A stretch of DNA of 64,000 bases from Odontocerum albicorne (GCA_949825065.1 OX463863.1:21538251-21602250); one strand, 5' to 3'; counted from the first letter of the stretch, positions 11,701 to 21,322 are shown. Translations and numbers: made by a program. Notes: generated from the letters alone by a model not told the origin.

Positions 11701-11876
11701 CGGGGGGTCGAAGAAAGCCAGGAAGGCCGAAGCTTCGATGGCTGGATGGTGTCAATAGGGATGCGCAGCTCATTGGCATCCAGAACTGGCGAACAGCAGC
11801 ACAGGACCGCCAGTCATGGAGGCGTGCTTTAAGGGAGGCCAAGACCCGACCTGGGTTGTAGAGCCATTGTTGATTG
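8796..11876 (+). mobile_element. RTE-clade LINE, near full length
   Basis: The 3081-bp body is flanked by the 8-bp duplication ATGGGAAA (8788-8795 and 11877-11884). The uninterrupted site is present at about 29260 and 56085. The 3' end is a short tail ending in GTTGATTG without a long poly(A), as is usual for RTE elements. It is the youngest large insertion in the left arm. Confidence 0.92.
8829..11861 (+). CDS. RTE endonuclease/reverse transcriptase
   Basis: The product copies its own RNA into DNA at a nicked target site. The open frame has about 1010 codons from 8829 and is in fact open from 8796. No ATG precedes the endonuclease domain, so either the 5' end is slightly short or a non-ATG start is used; 8829 is only a TTG. 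The apurinic-type endonuclease shows TWNV near residue 44, LQEVRW, GDFNAKIG near 177 and SDHYL near 272. The RT shows the YRGITLLN region, the FIDFKAAYD motif near 655, GLRQGDAL near 709 and YADD near 749. A C-terminal segment has ERKILRKIYG and RLRWAGHVQRM and ends TRPGL. Length and order fit the single RTE ORF. No stop or frameshift is visible, so it may be or recently was active. Confidence 0.93.
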   Translation: MGVVSTAPPHKKPTVTKPKRDIAGLRLHRPSKRKKDDDLKIATWNVLSLYRAGTLRILLDELNKYKTDITALQEVRWIGKGVMEERDWTIFYSCHEKNHIFGTGFIVSKRVKHLVIGFNAVDHRISHLRITGKFFNYSIINAHAPTEGKSDIEKEEFYSKLAKTYQDCPKHDIKVVIGDFNAKIGKESVYTSITGKHSLHTVTSDNGLRLVDFAASHNMIIGSTCFPRKNIHKGTWKTPDGRNVNQIDHLLIDARHRSNLMDTRTYRGANVDSDHYLVIAKVRCRISNAKKRRGTRSTRINTDHLKAPETAEQFKTLIGSRLDDADMNMNLDQDDVNTHWETVKSVVTSTANEVLGNRQAPLREEWFDAECQHATNEKNEAYLRMQQRHHTRQAVLEYKELRRKEKKLHRKKKRVYLENQIKEAELSHSQNNTRLFYRKINNQRKEFKPRTTMCYDGRGNILNDRQKVLDRWVEYFDVLLNGNQHGATSGNQQVEYDTTDVDDNEPSPTLAEISIAIKNLHNNKAPGCDNLPAEVFKHGGEALHNHIHKIICDIWRYEILPNEWNCGIICPLLKKGDPMSCSNYRGITLLNIAYKILSNILCNRLQKYSECIIGKYQTGFRRGRSTIDQIFSLRHILEKTVEFNIDTYHLFIDFKAAYDTVNRTKLYEAMAEFNIPVKLINLVRLTMSNVECRVRVQKDLSEPLKTFNGLRQGDALACTLFNMALEKAIRDSGIQTTGHIFSKSVQLLAYADDIDIIARSEHELINAFRALAASAKNLGLVVSETKTKYMPVNGRQNPISLQIDNFTFQTVSEFVYLGTMVTSKNDVSTEINRRLIAANRCYFGLQRYMKSRHLSRKTKTLLYKTLIRPVLTYGSECWTLSRVDMRALGTFERKILRKIYGPICNNGEWRIRYNQELYGLYGDPTITQEILIGRLRWAGHVQRMSEEDIPRGLLNGTPGGRRKPGRPKLRWLDGVNRDAQLIGIQNWRTAAQDRQSWRRALREAKTRPGL

Positions 11877-12993
11877 ATGGGAAAATCTGAATCCATTTGA
11901 AAGACCAAGTCATGCGAGTGCTTTTGTGAACTCATGACTGAGGTCATATCTTTATTGAATGTATCATTCAGTGACTGGGCCTTAAAATCTAGAAAAAAAA
12001 CATACAAATTCAAATCTTCTGAAGCGATAAAACAAATAGATGATATATCTTATATATTATCACAAAATAAAACTATTTTCTTCGACTTCAACTCCGTTAA
12101 TAAGTCTAAGCTGATAATAAGGCCAACACAGCACTCATAGAGCTATCTTATCTTAATATGGTAGGGCTTTGCAGTTAGTATGATGTGACTCAAGAAGATT
12201 GTTTGGCAGAATGCTCAAGAATCGATATCTGTAATAGTTGGAATATCTGTAGGGTAAACTTTCCTAAATCGTACTCCGGCCTACATCGTACAACTACGAT
12301 GACTCAAAATGTAATGATCATTCAGCACCACAAGTAGCCTGAACGAGTGGACTTGTTTTTGCTAAATAATAAGTGAAAGAATTGTTATCTAGTTATAAGT
12401 AGTATGCAGGTGTTAATTGTTTCTAAGATCTCATATATTAAGATTGAATAAATAAAATAAAATATGTAGGAAAATAAGATGAAGTAAGTGCATAAATGAT
12501 AACATATAATTAAGATAAGTTAAGTAATAAATGTGTATATAGGTATAGCCTTGACAAATGTTTGTACAATAATTTACTTTGTTTAATAAAAAAAAAACTT
12601 ATTTCATAAGAGGTTTGTTCCATTATCGTTTGCAGAAGTTGATGAAATGTATATACATACCGAACTATGTTTCTAACTTCATATTTTTGTATACTTTGCG
12701 TCACGCGTGGACGCACGGTATTTAAACATAACCTATAAAAATGTGAATGACATGATTTCCCTTAATCGTACCAGTAAGGTTATTCTGAAATCGTACCGGT
12801 ACGATATAGGAATACTTGGTTTTAAGTGCTAACATATTTTATTCATTTACATAGTTGATTATTATTCATGTTAACAATAATGTATTGTATTTTCAAGTTA
12901 GTAAACATGTTATTGAGAAAGTTTTTTTTATAATTCTGGCAATCCACCCAATTATTAAAATTATTTGTTTCCTATTTTTAATTTAGCTGAAAA

Positions 12994-14448
12994 ATGGCAA
13001 AACGTCAGTATAACACATGGTCCAAGGGGAATATGGAAGAAGCCATCAAGATGTGTATAGTGACGGAAAATTAAAATTCAACGAAGTGTGCCGGAATTAT
13101 AAAATTCCAAAGCCAACATTCCGACGACACTTGAAGTATCTGAATACTTACAAAACTAACGGAAGACCCAAAGACTTAACAGAAGACATGGAAAACGAAT
13201 TAGTTAAACATATACTAGAACTAGAATCCAGTTTTTTTGGACTGACAATTAAAGACTTTCGCCACTTGGCGTACCAATTAGCTGAAAGATATAAACTTCC
13301 GCACAGATTTAATAGAGACACTCAGTTAGCTGGTTGGAAGTGGTACTATAACTTTTTAAAGACCCACCCGGAAATATCATTGAGAACTCCTGAAGCAACA
13401 TCAATGGCTCGGTGCAAAGGTTTTAATAAAAAAGGAGTGATGGATTTCTTTGACAAATATAAAAAGATTGTAGATACATTCAAATTTACAGGGAGCCACA
13501 TATACGAGTATAACGTCGATGAAACGGGACTCAGCACTGTACACAAGCCATCTAAAATTTTAGCAAAAAAAGGAAAACATCAAGTATCATTGACAAGTGG
13601 AGAACGAGGAACGAATACAACATGTGTTTGTTGTATGAATGCTGTAAGTGAATTCGTACCTCCAATGATCATATTCAAAAGGAAAAGGATGACAGACGAT
13701 CTGACAAGATGAGGTCCACCTAACACATTATACACTTGCTCGGACAGTGGATGGATTACATCTGGTTTGTTCCTACAATGGATGGAACATTTTATAAAGT
13801 CTGTCAGGTTACAGAAATCAGATGAAAAGCAAGTGTTGCTAATACTAGATGGGCATTCGACCCATACAAAAAATATCGACGCAATTCGTCTTGCCAGAGA
13901 ATATGGAATCATTATGCTTTCCTTGCCAGCTCACACATCCCACAAACTTCAATGTGGCAGGAATTTTAGGAGACGCCTAACCACGAGCTGTGTGCATTGA
14001 AACTGCATTGCATGGCTTCGAATCATGTAATTTGTGGCCATGTAACCGTTTTCAAATAAGGGACGAAGAATTTGTTGTTATAAATGATACCAAAGAAACT
14101 GACGAAATACCTTCAAGATCAGACACATACACTCGCAATGATATTTCAAATAACACAGTCTTGCATATTCCACAGATTTCCGCACCACAACTAACTGATG
14201 AACAGTGTAATCCTCCTGAAATTTCACACCAAATTTGTACGTCAACCATAAGGCCTGAAATTGAACACCTGTCACCCAAAATTCAAATAACAGCGACACA
14301 AAATAAATTAAGAAATACCACGGCATCGGTAGCTCAAGTTTTAACTGAGAGTCCGTATAAAAATGAACTCGAAAATAAATTGAATGAGCCAAAGAGGAAA
14401 AAAATAACCAAACGTCTTGAAACGGAAGAAAAACGAAAAAAACCTTAA
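12994..14448 (+). pseudogene. pogo-like transposase, broken
   Basis: The ATG at 12994 starts AKRQYNTWSK. A 2-nt insertion near 13050 breaks the frame here but not in the right-arm copy. An N-terminal helix-turn-helix (PKPTFRRHLKYL) and a CENP-B-type second DNA-binding part are followed by the DDE core with YNVDETGL and LILDGHSTHT. A TGA follows DDLTR near 13710 in both arms. After HTSHKLQ the frame shifts and the region expected to hold the third catalytic Asp is missing. A basic tail follows to 14448. The element is non-autonomous. Confidence 0.85.
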
Positions 14449-14764
14449 AAAAAGAGCAAACAAATCAAATGTAACCCCTGATTTAAAAGAAAATATTAAA
14501 AAAAGAGCAAAAAAAGCCAACATCGGTTTGTTTTGTGGAAAATGCAACAAAAAAATAAGACACAATGCATACAATGTGACATCTATTTCATGAACTTTGT
14601 GTTGGAGTCGACAAAAGAATTTATGTAATAATTGCAAGATTTGATTCATGTAGTACCTGCCTACATAATACTATATATTGTTTTTTATTCATTTCTTTAA
14701 AAATATCATTAACAGATTTTAAACACCATTACTTTTCTTTTTCCAACAGCTAATTTACCATTTA

Positions 14765-14799
14765 TTTACTCGTAAGTTTGATTCAAACTTACGAGTAAA
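14765..14799. repeat. near-perfect palindrome in pogo-like 3' region
   Basis: The arms are 17 bp with a one-base centre. The right-arm copy (53280-53327) has 23-bp arms and a two-base centre. Two tandem copies of a GATTCAAAGAATTGTCTCCA box follow. Confidence 0.8.
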
Positions 14800-15205
14800 T
14801 TCAAAAGATTCAAAGAATTGTCTCCAGTAGATTCAAAGAATTGTCTCCAAAGTACGATTTAGGAACAACATGGTACGATTTAAGAATATTGAGCCTAAAT
14901 CGTACTTTTAAATTTAAATTTTTTTTTTAATACTTATTTCTTTTTTTATATTTTTGTGTATGTCATTTCATAAGTAAATAATAATTGATTTTGATAGTAT
15001 GTATTTGGTTGTCTTATTTTCCTTCATAACCTTGTTGTTGAAATATTTGCTTAAGGGGTACGATTTAGGCAAGTTCACCCTAATAGTTCCAAGTTTGGGG
15101 AAGAAGAAAAATAAGAGCGAAGGTTTGGTTATCATCAGCAGAAACACCTTATATTTTATGTACTTCAGATGACATTGAAATTTTTTTTATGAGTTTCAAT
15201 TTATT

Positions 15206-16407
15206 TCAAAATTTAAATGATCTGTATGTGATAATGTCTTTACCATATTGTCCACAGCTGTAAGGCTTCTCTGCACTATGAATCCTTTCATGTAACTTTA
15301 AATTTTCTTTTCGTATGAATGTCTTATCACATTGTTCACAGCTGTAAGGCTTTTCTCCGCTATGAATCCTTTCATGAGATTTTAATTTATCTTTCCGTGG
15401 GAATGACTTATCACATTGTCCACAGCTGTAAGGCCTCTTTCCACTATGAATCATTTCATGAGATTTTAAATGAAATTTTTGTGAGAATGTCTTATCACAT
15501 TGTCCACAGCTGTAGGGCTTCTCTCCACTATGACTCCTTTCATGAGATTTTAAATCACCTTTTTGTGAGAATGTCTTATCACATTGTCCACAGCTGTAAG
15601 GCTTCTCTCCACTATGATTCCTTTCATGACGTTTTAAATTATCCATTCGTGAGAATGTCTCATCACATTGTCCACAGCTGTAGGGCTTCTCTCCACTATG
15701 AATCCTTTCATGTAATTTTAATTTAGGTTTGTGTGAGAATGTCTTAGCACATTGTCCACAGCTGTAAGACTTCTCTCCACTATGACTCCTTTCATGAGAT
15801 TTTAAATGACCTTTTTGTGAGAATGTCTTATCACATTGTCCACAGCTGTAAGGCTTCTCTCCACTATGACTCCTTTCATGAGATTTTAAATCACCTTTTT
15901 GTGAGAATGTCTTATCACATTGTCCACAGCTGTAAGGCTTCTCTCCACTATGATTCCTTTCATGACGTTTTAAACTATCCATTCGTGAGAATGTCTCATC
16001 ACATTGTCCACAGCTGTAAGGCTTCTCTCCACTATGAATCCTTACATGTAATTTTAATTTAGGTTTGTGTGAGAATGTTTTATCACATTGTTCACAGCTG
16101 TAAGGCTTCTCTCTACTATGAATCTTTTCATGAGATTTTAATAAACATTCATATGAGAATGTCTTATCACATTGTCCACAACTGTAAGACTTCTCTCCAC
16201 TGTGAATCCTTTCGTGAGATTTTAAATGACCTATTTGTGAGAATGTCTTATCACATTGTGCACAACTGTAGGCCTTCTCTCCACTTTTAATACTTTCATG
16301 ATCTCTTAATTTATCTTTTCGTGAGAATGTCTGTGAACAAGTCCCACAATGATAGGAATTCTCTTCAGATGGATTATTTTTAATAATTTTTCTCATATCA
16401 CCTGAAT
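15206..16407 (-). CDS. Z1 zinc-finger exon (13 fingers)
   Basis: The exon opens after a polypyrimidine-AG at 16408 with the codons for a Ser-Gly-Asp-Met-Arg stretch and joins the upstream exon in phase 1. It encodes a run of C2H2 fingers of 28 residues joined by HSGEKPYSC linkers. The first finger is degenerate (Lys replaces the last His), twelve are standard, and a final one is broken (CGQYGKDI) just before the stop. Fingers 4-7 and 8-11 are a four-finger block duplicated in tandem, with cores HKPKL, RMDSL/RMDNL, QKGDL and QKGHL/QKFHL. AATAAA overlaps the bases just after the stop. The protein should be a sequence-specific nuclear DNA binder; target unknown. Confidence 0.9.
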
Positions 16408-16731
16408 CTAAAAAAATATGAAAATTAAGAAAACATCTCTGAATTATATATTTTCTAAATATTGTTGATAGGGTTGAAAAGATAGATATTAGTTCTTTTT
16501 GTAATAAAGCATTTCTCAAATTCGAGTTCTATGATTCAAACAACAATTAACTTGTATTGAATTGTTAACTAAGAATTTTTTTTACAGAGTTACGATAATA
16601 ATATTTTAGCTTTATTATTTGCGCTTAGGCTTAACTTGAATACTATTTCAATAAAAAAAAAATTATGTTCTTAGGAATTTAATGAATACGCGAAAACTTA
16701 TTCAGATTCCAATTAAAATAATTATACTCAC

Positions 16732-16989
16732 TCGTGATTGCATGCGTGTCAGAAACATCAACAGTCTCTGTGTTACTGTCTCGAGCACATTCCTTTTTTA
16801 TATCCACTTCTTGTATGTCCATAGCAAAATCAGGTAATACTGGCGCAGTATCCTCTTTTACAACATTTTGTTCTTTTATGAAAAAATTTGAACATATTTC
16901 GAATTCTAAATCATGGGATTGCTTTAGTGAACTCATAACTGAGGACATTTCTTTATCGAATGTATCATAAGAAGACTGGACCTTAATAT
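16732..16989 (-). CDS. Z1 middle exon
   Basis: The 258-nt phase-1 exon lies between an AG acceptor (TTTTCTGTAG) and a GTGAGT donor. It starts DIKVQSSYDTF and contains IKEQ and IKKE motifs in an acidic context. Its product is identical to that of the right-arm exon at 51188-51445. Together with exon 1 and the finger exon the frame sums to 548 codons including the stop. The function of the segment is not known; SUMO attachment is a plausible inference. Confidence 0.8.
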
Positions 16990-17039
16990 CTACAGAAAAA
17001 AACATACAAGTTCAAATTTACTAAAGTCATAAAACAAAA

Positions 17040-17465
17040 ATTGATACACGTGTACTGTTATTTTTCTAAAGTGTTCAATTGAACATGCATTGTGTGTTGC
17101 TTGTTGGTGTGTCAGCAGTTTTTTAAAGTGGATTTCTCATATTTTATAAATTATCTGTCACATTATTTTTAGGCAAGATTTTATATAAAGAAAATTTATA
17201 CATTGAGTTACATGTTAAATATTTCGAAGATAGCTCTGAATTTTATTTAAACAAAAAAATAATTGAATATGATAAAAAAAGAGGCATAAAACATAACACA
17301 ATGTTAAAATTCTGTGATTAATAAACTTTTTACTTACAATGTTTTCAATATTTTTCAAATCAATAATAAAAATGTCAAAAATATTCTGACTTACAGTTAC
17401 ACACCACCTTATCCATACCTGGTATCGAATAGGTGGTGTGTACCTGTAGGTTAAACACCACTCAT
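17040..17465. repeat. diverged duplicate of intron-1 segment 18160-18560
   Basis: Read on the minus strand, both segments contain a GTTTAACCTRCAGGTACAC box, a CTATTCGATACCAGG/CTATTCCATACCAGG box and a run ending GACACRCCAACARGCAACAC. The duplication lies between a truncated and a complete middle exon. Z2 lacks it. Confidence 0.7.
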
Positions 17466-17470
17466 ATAAC

Positions 17471-17582
17471 ATGGGAAAATCTGAATCGATTTGAAAGACC
17501 AAGTCATGTGAGTGCTTTTGTGAACTCATGACTGAGGTTCTTTCTTTATTGAATGTATCATAAGATGGCTGGGCTTTAATAT
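17471..17582 (-). pseudogene. truncated extra middle exon in Z1
   Basis: The acceptor at 17583 is intact and the exon begins DIKAQPSYDTF, but after DSDFP the reading runs into duplicated intron sequence with no donor at the usual place. In Z2 the same exon is complete (31423-31647) and is a fusion of this 5' half with a 3' half like 16732-16989. Right-arm twin at 50595-50706. Confidence 0.75.
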
Positions 17583-18619
17583 CTATGAAAAAACATACAA
17601 GTTCAAATCTTCTGAAGTAATGAAACAAATAGATAATATAATATCAACAGCTTGAAACCTCGTTTCTTTCACTTTCTGTTAATAAGTCTGAACTGACAAT
17701 AAGACCAACACAGCACTCACAGAGCTATCTTATCTTAATATGGCATGGCTTTTTAGCTACTATTATGTGACTCAAGACGATTATTGGGCCGAATGCTCAA
17801 GAAGATTGATGGTGCAGTTAATATATGTAATAGTTCCAAGTTAGGGGCAGAAAAAAATTAGGCCGAGGGTTTGGTTCTCATCAGCAGAAATAACTGATAT
17901 TTTACGAGTATGGTCTTCATATGCTATTGATTAATTTTATATCCATTTTAATGCCAAGGATGGAATTATCTTCATAATTAAACAGCACCGCACAGGCCAG
18001 CATGGTTATGTAAGTGTTAAAAATGTTGAGTTTATATTACCGATTTAACATATGATTCTAATTTTTAACAATCAGTACAGATACTGCCATCTCTGTAGTA
18101 GATTATGAATATTTTTATGACTTGTTATAATAAATTCGGATCCAGATATTGTCATTTTTGCAAAGTGATCTATTTATCAGCCACTTTGTGTTGCCTGTTG
18201 GCGTGTCAGTTTTTAAAAGTCGTTTTCTCATATTTTATACAAACTCTGTGTTGCATTATTTTTTGGCAGTAGTTCATACAAAGAACCAAATTAAACCTGT
18301 GCATTGCGTTTCACATTTTAAATTCTTTAAGTGAAGTGATATTGAATACAATATAATATACCTAAATTCAGTTAACAGAGAGGAAAAAATCAAAATGAGG
18401 TATACAACATAACAGAACATCAACATACTGCGATTAATCAACTTTTTACTTATTATAATGCTTTAAATATTTTTCATAATAAAAACATTCTGGTACACAC
18501 CTTATCCATGCCTGGTATGGAATAGGTAGAGTGTACCTGCAGGTTAAACAGCACTCATACAATGTAGGTTGAATGTATTATTTATAGTTAAGGCATTAAC
18601 ATTGTGGAGGTTTAAAGAC
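17583..18619. other. Z1 intron 1, no other gene
   Basis: It aligns with 31648-33939 (minus its mariner) and with 49555-50594. The position orthologous to the mariner at 32386 is the empty TA near 18360. Confidence 0.65.
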
Positions 18620-18869
18620 ATTGTAATTTGTTTTATCAAATGCTGTTTATTCCACTTTTTGTAATGGTATAACCCTACCGGTTTCAAGGCTTTCAGGAGC
18701 ACAAACAAGACTGAATTCTGTTTGAACTGGTACCGACATACACCCTTCTAACAGCTAACATTCAGGTTGGGGACTGTGGGAGGAGGAAGGCAGCAGACAA
18801 TCTCGGCGAGCAGCGGCGATATTCATGGGATATATGTGCCTGCAAGATATTCACCCCGATGCAGGGCCT

Positions 18870-19163
18870 CTAATCTGTCCAATTTATTTCCGTTACTACT
18901 GACATGTAAGAATTTGGCATCATCGATAGAAAATATTTGTTCGTTAAGGCGGACTTGTGTTCAACGAATCTCTTTTCAAAATATCTTCCTGCCTTTCCTA
19001 TATAGAAATTATTACAATCACCACATAAAAGTTTACACACACTACTGTCACTAAGTATTCCATTATAGCCTTTCCCGTTAAATAAGAGTTTCCGGAGATT
19101 AAAATTAGAGCAAAAATGTGACTTTGAATTTTTCGAGAATGTCTCCTCCCTCCCTCCACCCAC
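18870..19163 (-). pseudogene. Penelope-like GIY-YIG endonuclease remnant
   Basis: The 97-codon frame contains SSVCKLLCGDC, then YIGKAGRYFEKRFVEHKSAL. This is the C-terminal GIY-YIG layout of Penelope-like reverse transcriptases (a G-I/V-Y start decayed to SVC, YIG kept, conserved Arg and Glu-His downstream). No reverse transcriptase domain is present next to it, so only the 3' end of a parent element was retained. Paralogues: 34204-34551 and 49011-49295. Confidence 0.75.
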
Positions 19164-19236
19164 ACTCCCCAGCTCGAATGTTTACCATTAGAAGCGTGCA
19201 CGTCGGAACCAGTTTGAAAACAATTCTGTCTTGTTA

Positions 19237-19285
19237 GTGATCCCCTGATGATGAGGTGAAAGCCTTGAAACTGGTAGGGTTATAC
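19237..19285 (+). ncRNA. small hammerhead-ribozyme-like motif
   Basis: CTGATGA (19245-19251) is followed by a five-pair stem II capped by GAAA (GAGGT-GAAA-GCCTT), then GAAA, then ACTGGT-A and GGG. CCC before the core pairs with GGG after it (stem I), with GTG and TAC further out. Stem III is too short to close within one molecule, but ACTGGT can pair with a second copy of itself. This is the layout described for dimer-acting hammerheads of Penelope-like elements. Activity is not shown. Confidence 0.6.
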
Positions 19286-19402
19286 TGTTACAAAAAGTGG
19301 CATTAACAGTGTTTGATAAAACAAATTACAATAAGTTGAATGATTGTCATAGCTCATATATTCATTTTATTTTCACAATATGAGTGTATTAAGTTTACTT
19401 AC

Positions 19403-19586
19403 AAGGATTTGTGGGATTATCAACATCATGTCTGGAATCTGCCCTGATATCTTGCGCACATTCCTGTTTGATATCTGCCTCGTGTATACTGATATCATAC
19501 TGGGGGAACACTGCTGCAGTATCTCCATCTTCTGCCTTTTCTTCATTCACCATTATATCTGCACTTTTATTTAGCTGAGGATCCAT
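19403..19586 (-). CDS. Z1 exon 1
   Basis: The ATG at 19584-19586 (read on minus) opens a 61-codon acidic segment that ends at GTAAGT in phase 1. The motif VKEE of Z0 and Z2 reads VNEE here, as in Z3, so the first predicted SUMO site is lost in both arm copies. The IKQE motif near residue 40 is kept. One residue (Asn for His at position 6) separates it from Z3. Confidence 0.8.
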
Positions 19587-19589
19587 CTA

Positions 19590-20075
19590 TAACCTGGCAA
19601 CATTCATAATAATTTTGAGATTGAGTTTTAAATATGGTTTACCCTTTGACGTAGGGTAGCATAAAACTATATTCAGTGCCCGATATTAGTAAATGATAAC
19701 TTTCCTGACGTGATCATCTTCTTTGCTAGTGGTGTGTGGAGATTTGTTTTCCAGAGGTCTTTTAAAAATATTTATGATGTTGTATGAACACTTGACACAA
19801 CCATAACCCTATATCTAAAGTTTAATGTGTTACTATCACATATAATTATTAATTGACCATTTTTTATTTTGAAGTATCGCTCCAGGAGAATAGTTGTGAT
19901 CTCAACTCAGACAATTATGTTTTTTAAATATAAACAGTTTAATGATAAGGAAAATATCTTTAAAATAGCATCAGAATGTTAGTTTTCATGATAAGTGAAA
20001 TTGATCAAATTTGAACCAAAAAACTTGATTTTAGCATAAAAGAACTAACACAGTTTCTGGAATAAGTGTAAAGCC
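19590..20075. other. Z1 5' flank, no gene seen
   Basis: It aligns with 568-840, 34947-35210 and, inverted, 48321-48587. A stretch from about 19860 to 20080 (GAAGTATCGCTCCAG onward) is the leading part of repeat family R. The Z1 promoter should lie here, but no motif stands out. Confidence 0.55.
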
Positions 20076-20079
20076 TCTA

Positions 20080-20680
20080 TTGTACTGATGTAACGGTGAT
20101 CGATACCCCAGCAGACCAACTGTCAAAATGAGCTGAGGTAAAAGTATGCCTTTATAAAACATAAAATGTCACTTTATCAAGCAGTGCACACTGATATGCT
20201 ATCACTGTGAAGGGATCAGAATGAACATCTAATTCAATAACGTTATCAACTAGAAAAAACGGAAAAAAGAAACAGAATATTGAAAGAATAAATCACATAT
20301 AACCAATACCTAACTGACAGGACAGGTATAACTCACTTCTTTCTGAATAATGGCCATGCACTCCTATATCTGATGGAGTATATCTTCTTAAATAATGACC
20401 GTGACCTTCTATGTATGGAGTATACGCCAGATACTTCTGGAGTAAGGGCCGTTTTTTTTCTGTCTTGTTTTTGAGTAATGGCAGAGAACTACTATAAATG
20501 AATGAATATACGACTGTGCCAAGTGAAGTGCGGTGTCAAATTTTGCTAATGCCTTTATTGACAGTTACATTGCATAGAAAAAACCATAGACACAAACTCA
20601 CTTCTTCTTGAATAATGACCTTAAACTATATATGAAGGAGTATACGCCACTTAAATTCTCGCTCTCTAGCACGGATGGCC
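20080..20680. repeat. dispersed repeat family R copy
   Basis: It matches 1903-2515 closely, with the same order of AATAATGGCC-type subrepeats, and ends at GCACGGATGGCC where the MITE entered a TTA. Confidence 0.7.
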
Positions 20681-20683
20681 TTA

Positions 20684-20846
20684 GGCGCCCGTTACACGGT
20701 CAATCTGGATCGCAATCCGTGATCGCCGATCAATGATCGCGGTCAAAATTGACCGTGTAATGAGCGGATTGATCAATCGGATCGCAATCCGTGATCGCCG
20801 ATTTGGATCGCGGATTGCGATCCAGATTGAGCGTGTAATGGGCGCC
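20684..20846. mobile_element. Harbinger-like MITE, 163 bp
   Basis: Terminal inverted repeats of about 35 bp start GGCGCCCGTTACACG and GGCGCCCATTACACG and are flanked by a TTA duplication (20681-20683, 20847-20849). The empty site, GGCCTTAATAAATG, is at 2488. The interior is made of repeated CAATCCGTGATCGCCGATC-type palindromic boxes. The family is inferred from TTA target and GGCGCC ends. Same insertion at 47329-47491. Confidence 0.85.
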
Positions 20847-21322
20847 TTAACACTACGTGGTCGCGATGGATCTGAGAGATCCACACTGTACTTTTTTTGT
20901 GGTAGTTTCCAGACACTTAGCTTGATGGGACCCCCTCTCCTCTTATTCTCCTATCTCGAAAAGTGGGGGCTTTTAGTACTGGAGTGATCTTCATTCGGTG
21001 CTTACGTTTCCGTCAGGACGCGAGTGGATCTGTCAGAGCCCAAGCGACCAAATTCGTAAGTATCCTTAAATAGTTTAATTTGCTATACATTTATAAATTA
21101 TAAAGCGACATTTGTTCCATATAATTGTTTTTACTGTTATAAAGTTCGTTGGCAGTGTATGGGTACTGTATCTCACAGATCCAGTGTGACCATTTACATT
21201 TCTTTTTTTAATTAATTTCCTTTTTTTCCATTTCTTTCCTCGCTTATTGCCTTTTTTATAGTTATAGTAAACTTCTTTACTTCTTTGACTAAATATGCAT
21301 TCTCTCGTATTTCAGAACGGCC

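Larger units (their letters stand above)
8645..11988 (-). pseudogene. second middle exon behind Z1, split by RTE
   Basis: On the minus strand the acceptor is at 11989 and the GTGAGT donor at 8644. Removal of the RTE (8796-11876) and one target-site copy leaves a 255-nt phase-1 exon, as at 29123-29377 and 55976-56230. The exon begins DFKAQSLNDTF and holds IKEE and IKQE motifs. The RTE lies antisense inside it, so this copy cannot give the normal product. Confidence 0.85.
12252..15080 (+). mobile_element. pogo-like DNA transposon, left-arm copy
   Basis: The ends GGGTAAACTTTCCTAAATCG (12252) and, inward from 15080, GGGTGAACTTGCCTAAATCG are terminal inverted repeats of at least 23 bp flanked by a TA duplication (12250-12251, 15081-15082). 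The same insertion is in the right arm at 53000-55711, while the Z2 unit has the empty site near 29640. The insertion therefore predates the inverted duplication. Confidence 0.9.
18620..19332 (-). mobile_element. Penelope-like foldback element in Z1 intron 1
   Basis: Both ends begin ATTGTAATTTGTTTTATCAA read inward and stay related for over 150 bp (CACTTTTTGTAA, TATAACCCTACC, GTTTCAAGGCTTTC, then a GTGGGAGG/GTGGGTGG stretch). Between them is a GIY-YIG endonuclease remnant. Identical placement in Z2, Z3 and the cut Z0 copy shows it entered before the gene duplications. Confidence 0.75.
7610..20846. repeat. left arm of large inverted repeat
   Basis: Almost every feature from the decayed finger exon through the pogo element, Z1 fingers, Z1 middle exons, Penelope-like foldback, exon 1 and the MITE is found again in reverse order and orientation at 47329-57350. 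Predicted exon products of 108 residues are identical between arms. The left arm is longer because of an RTE insertion. High identity stops near 7610 and at the MITE edge (20846). Confidence 0.9.

Noticed and set aside
18667..18702. Second hammerhead in the opposite repeat of the Penelope-like foldback
   Set aside because: The CTGATGA core and stem II 5' strand are deleted; only the GAAACCGGTAGGG side remains.
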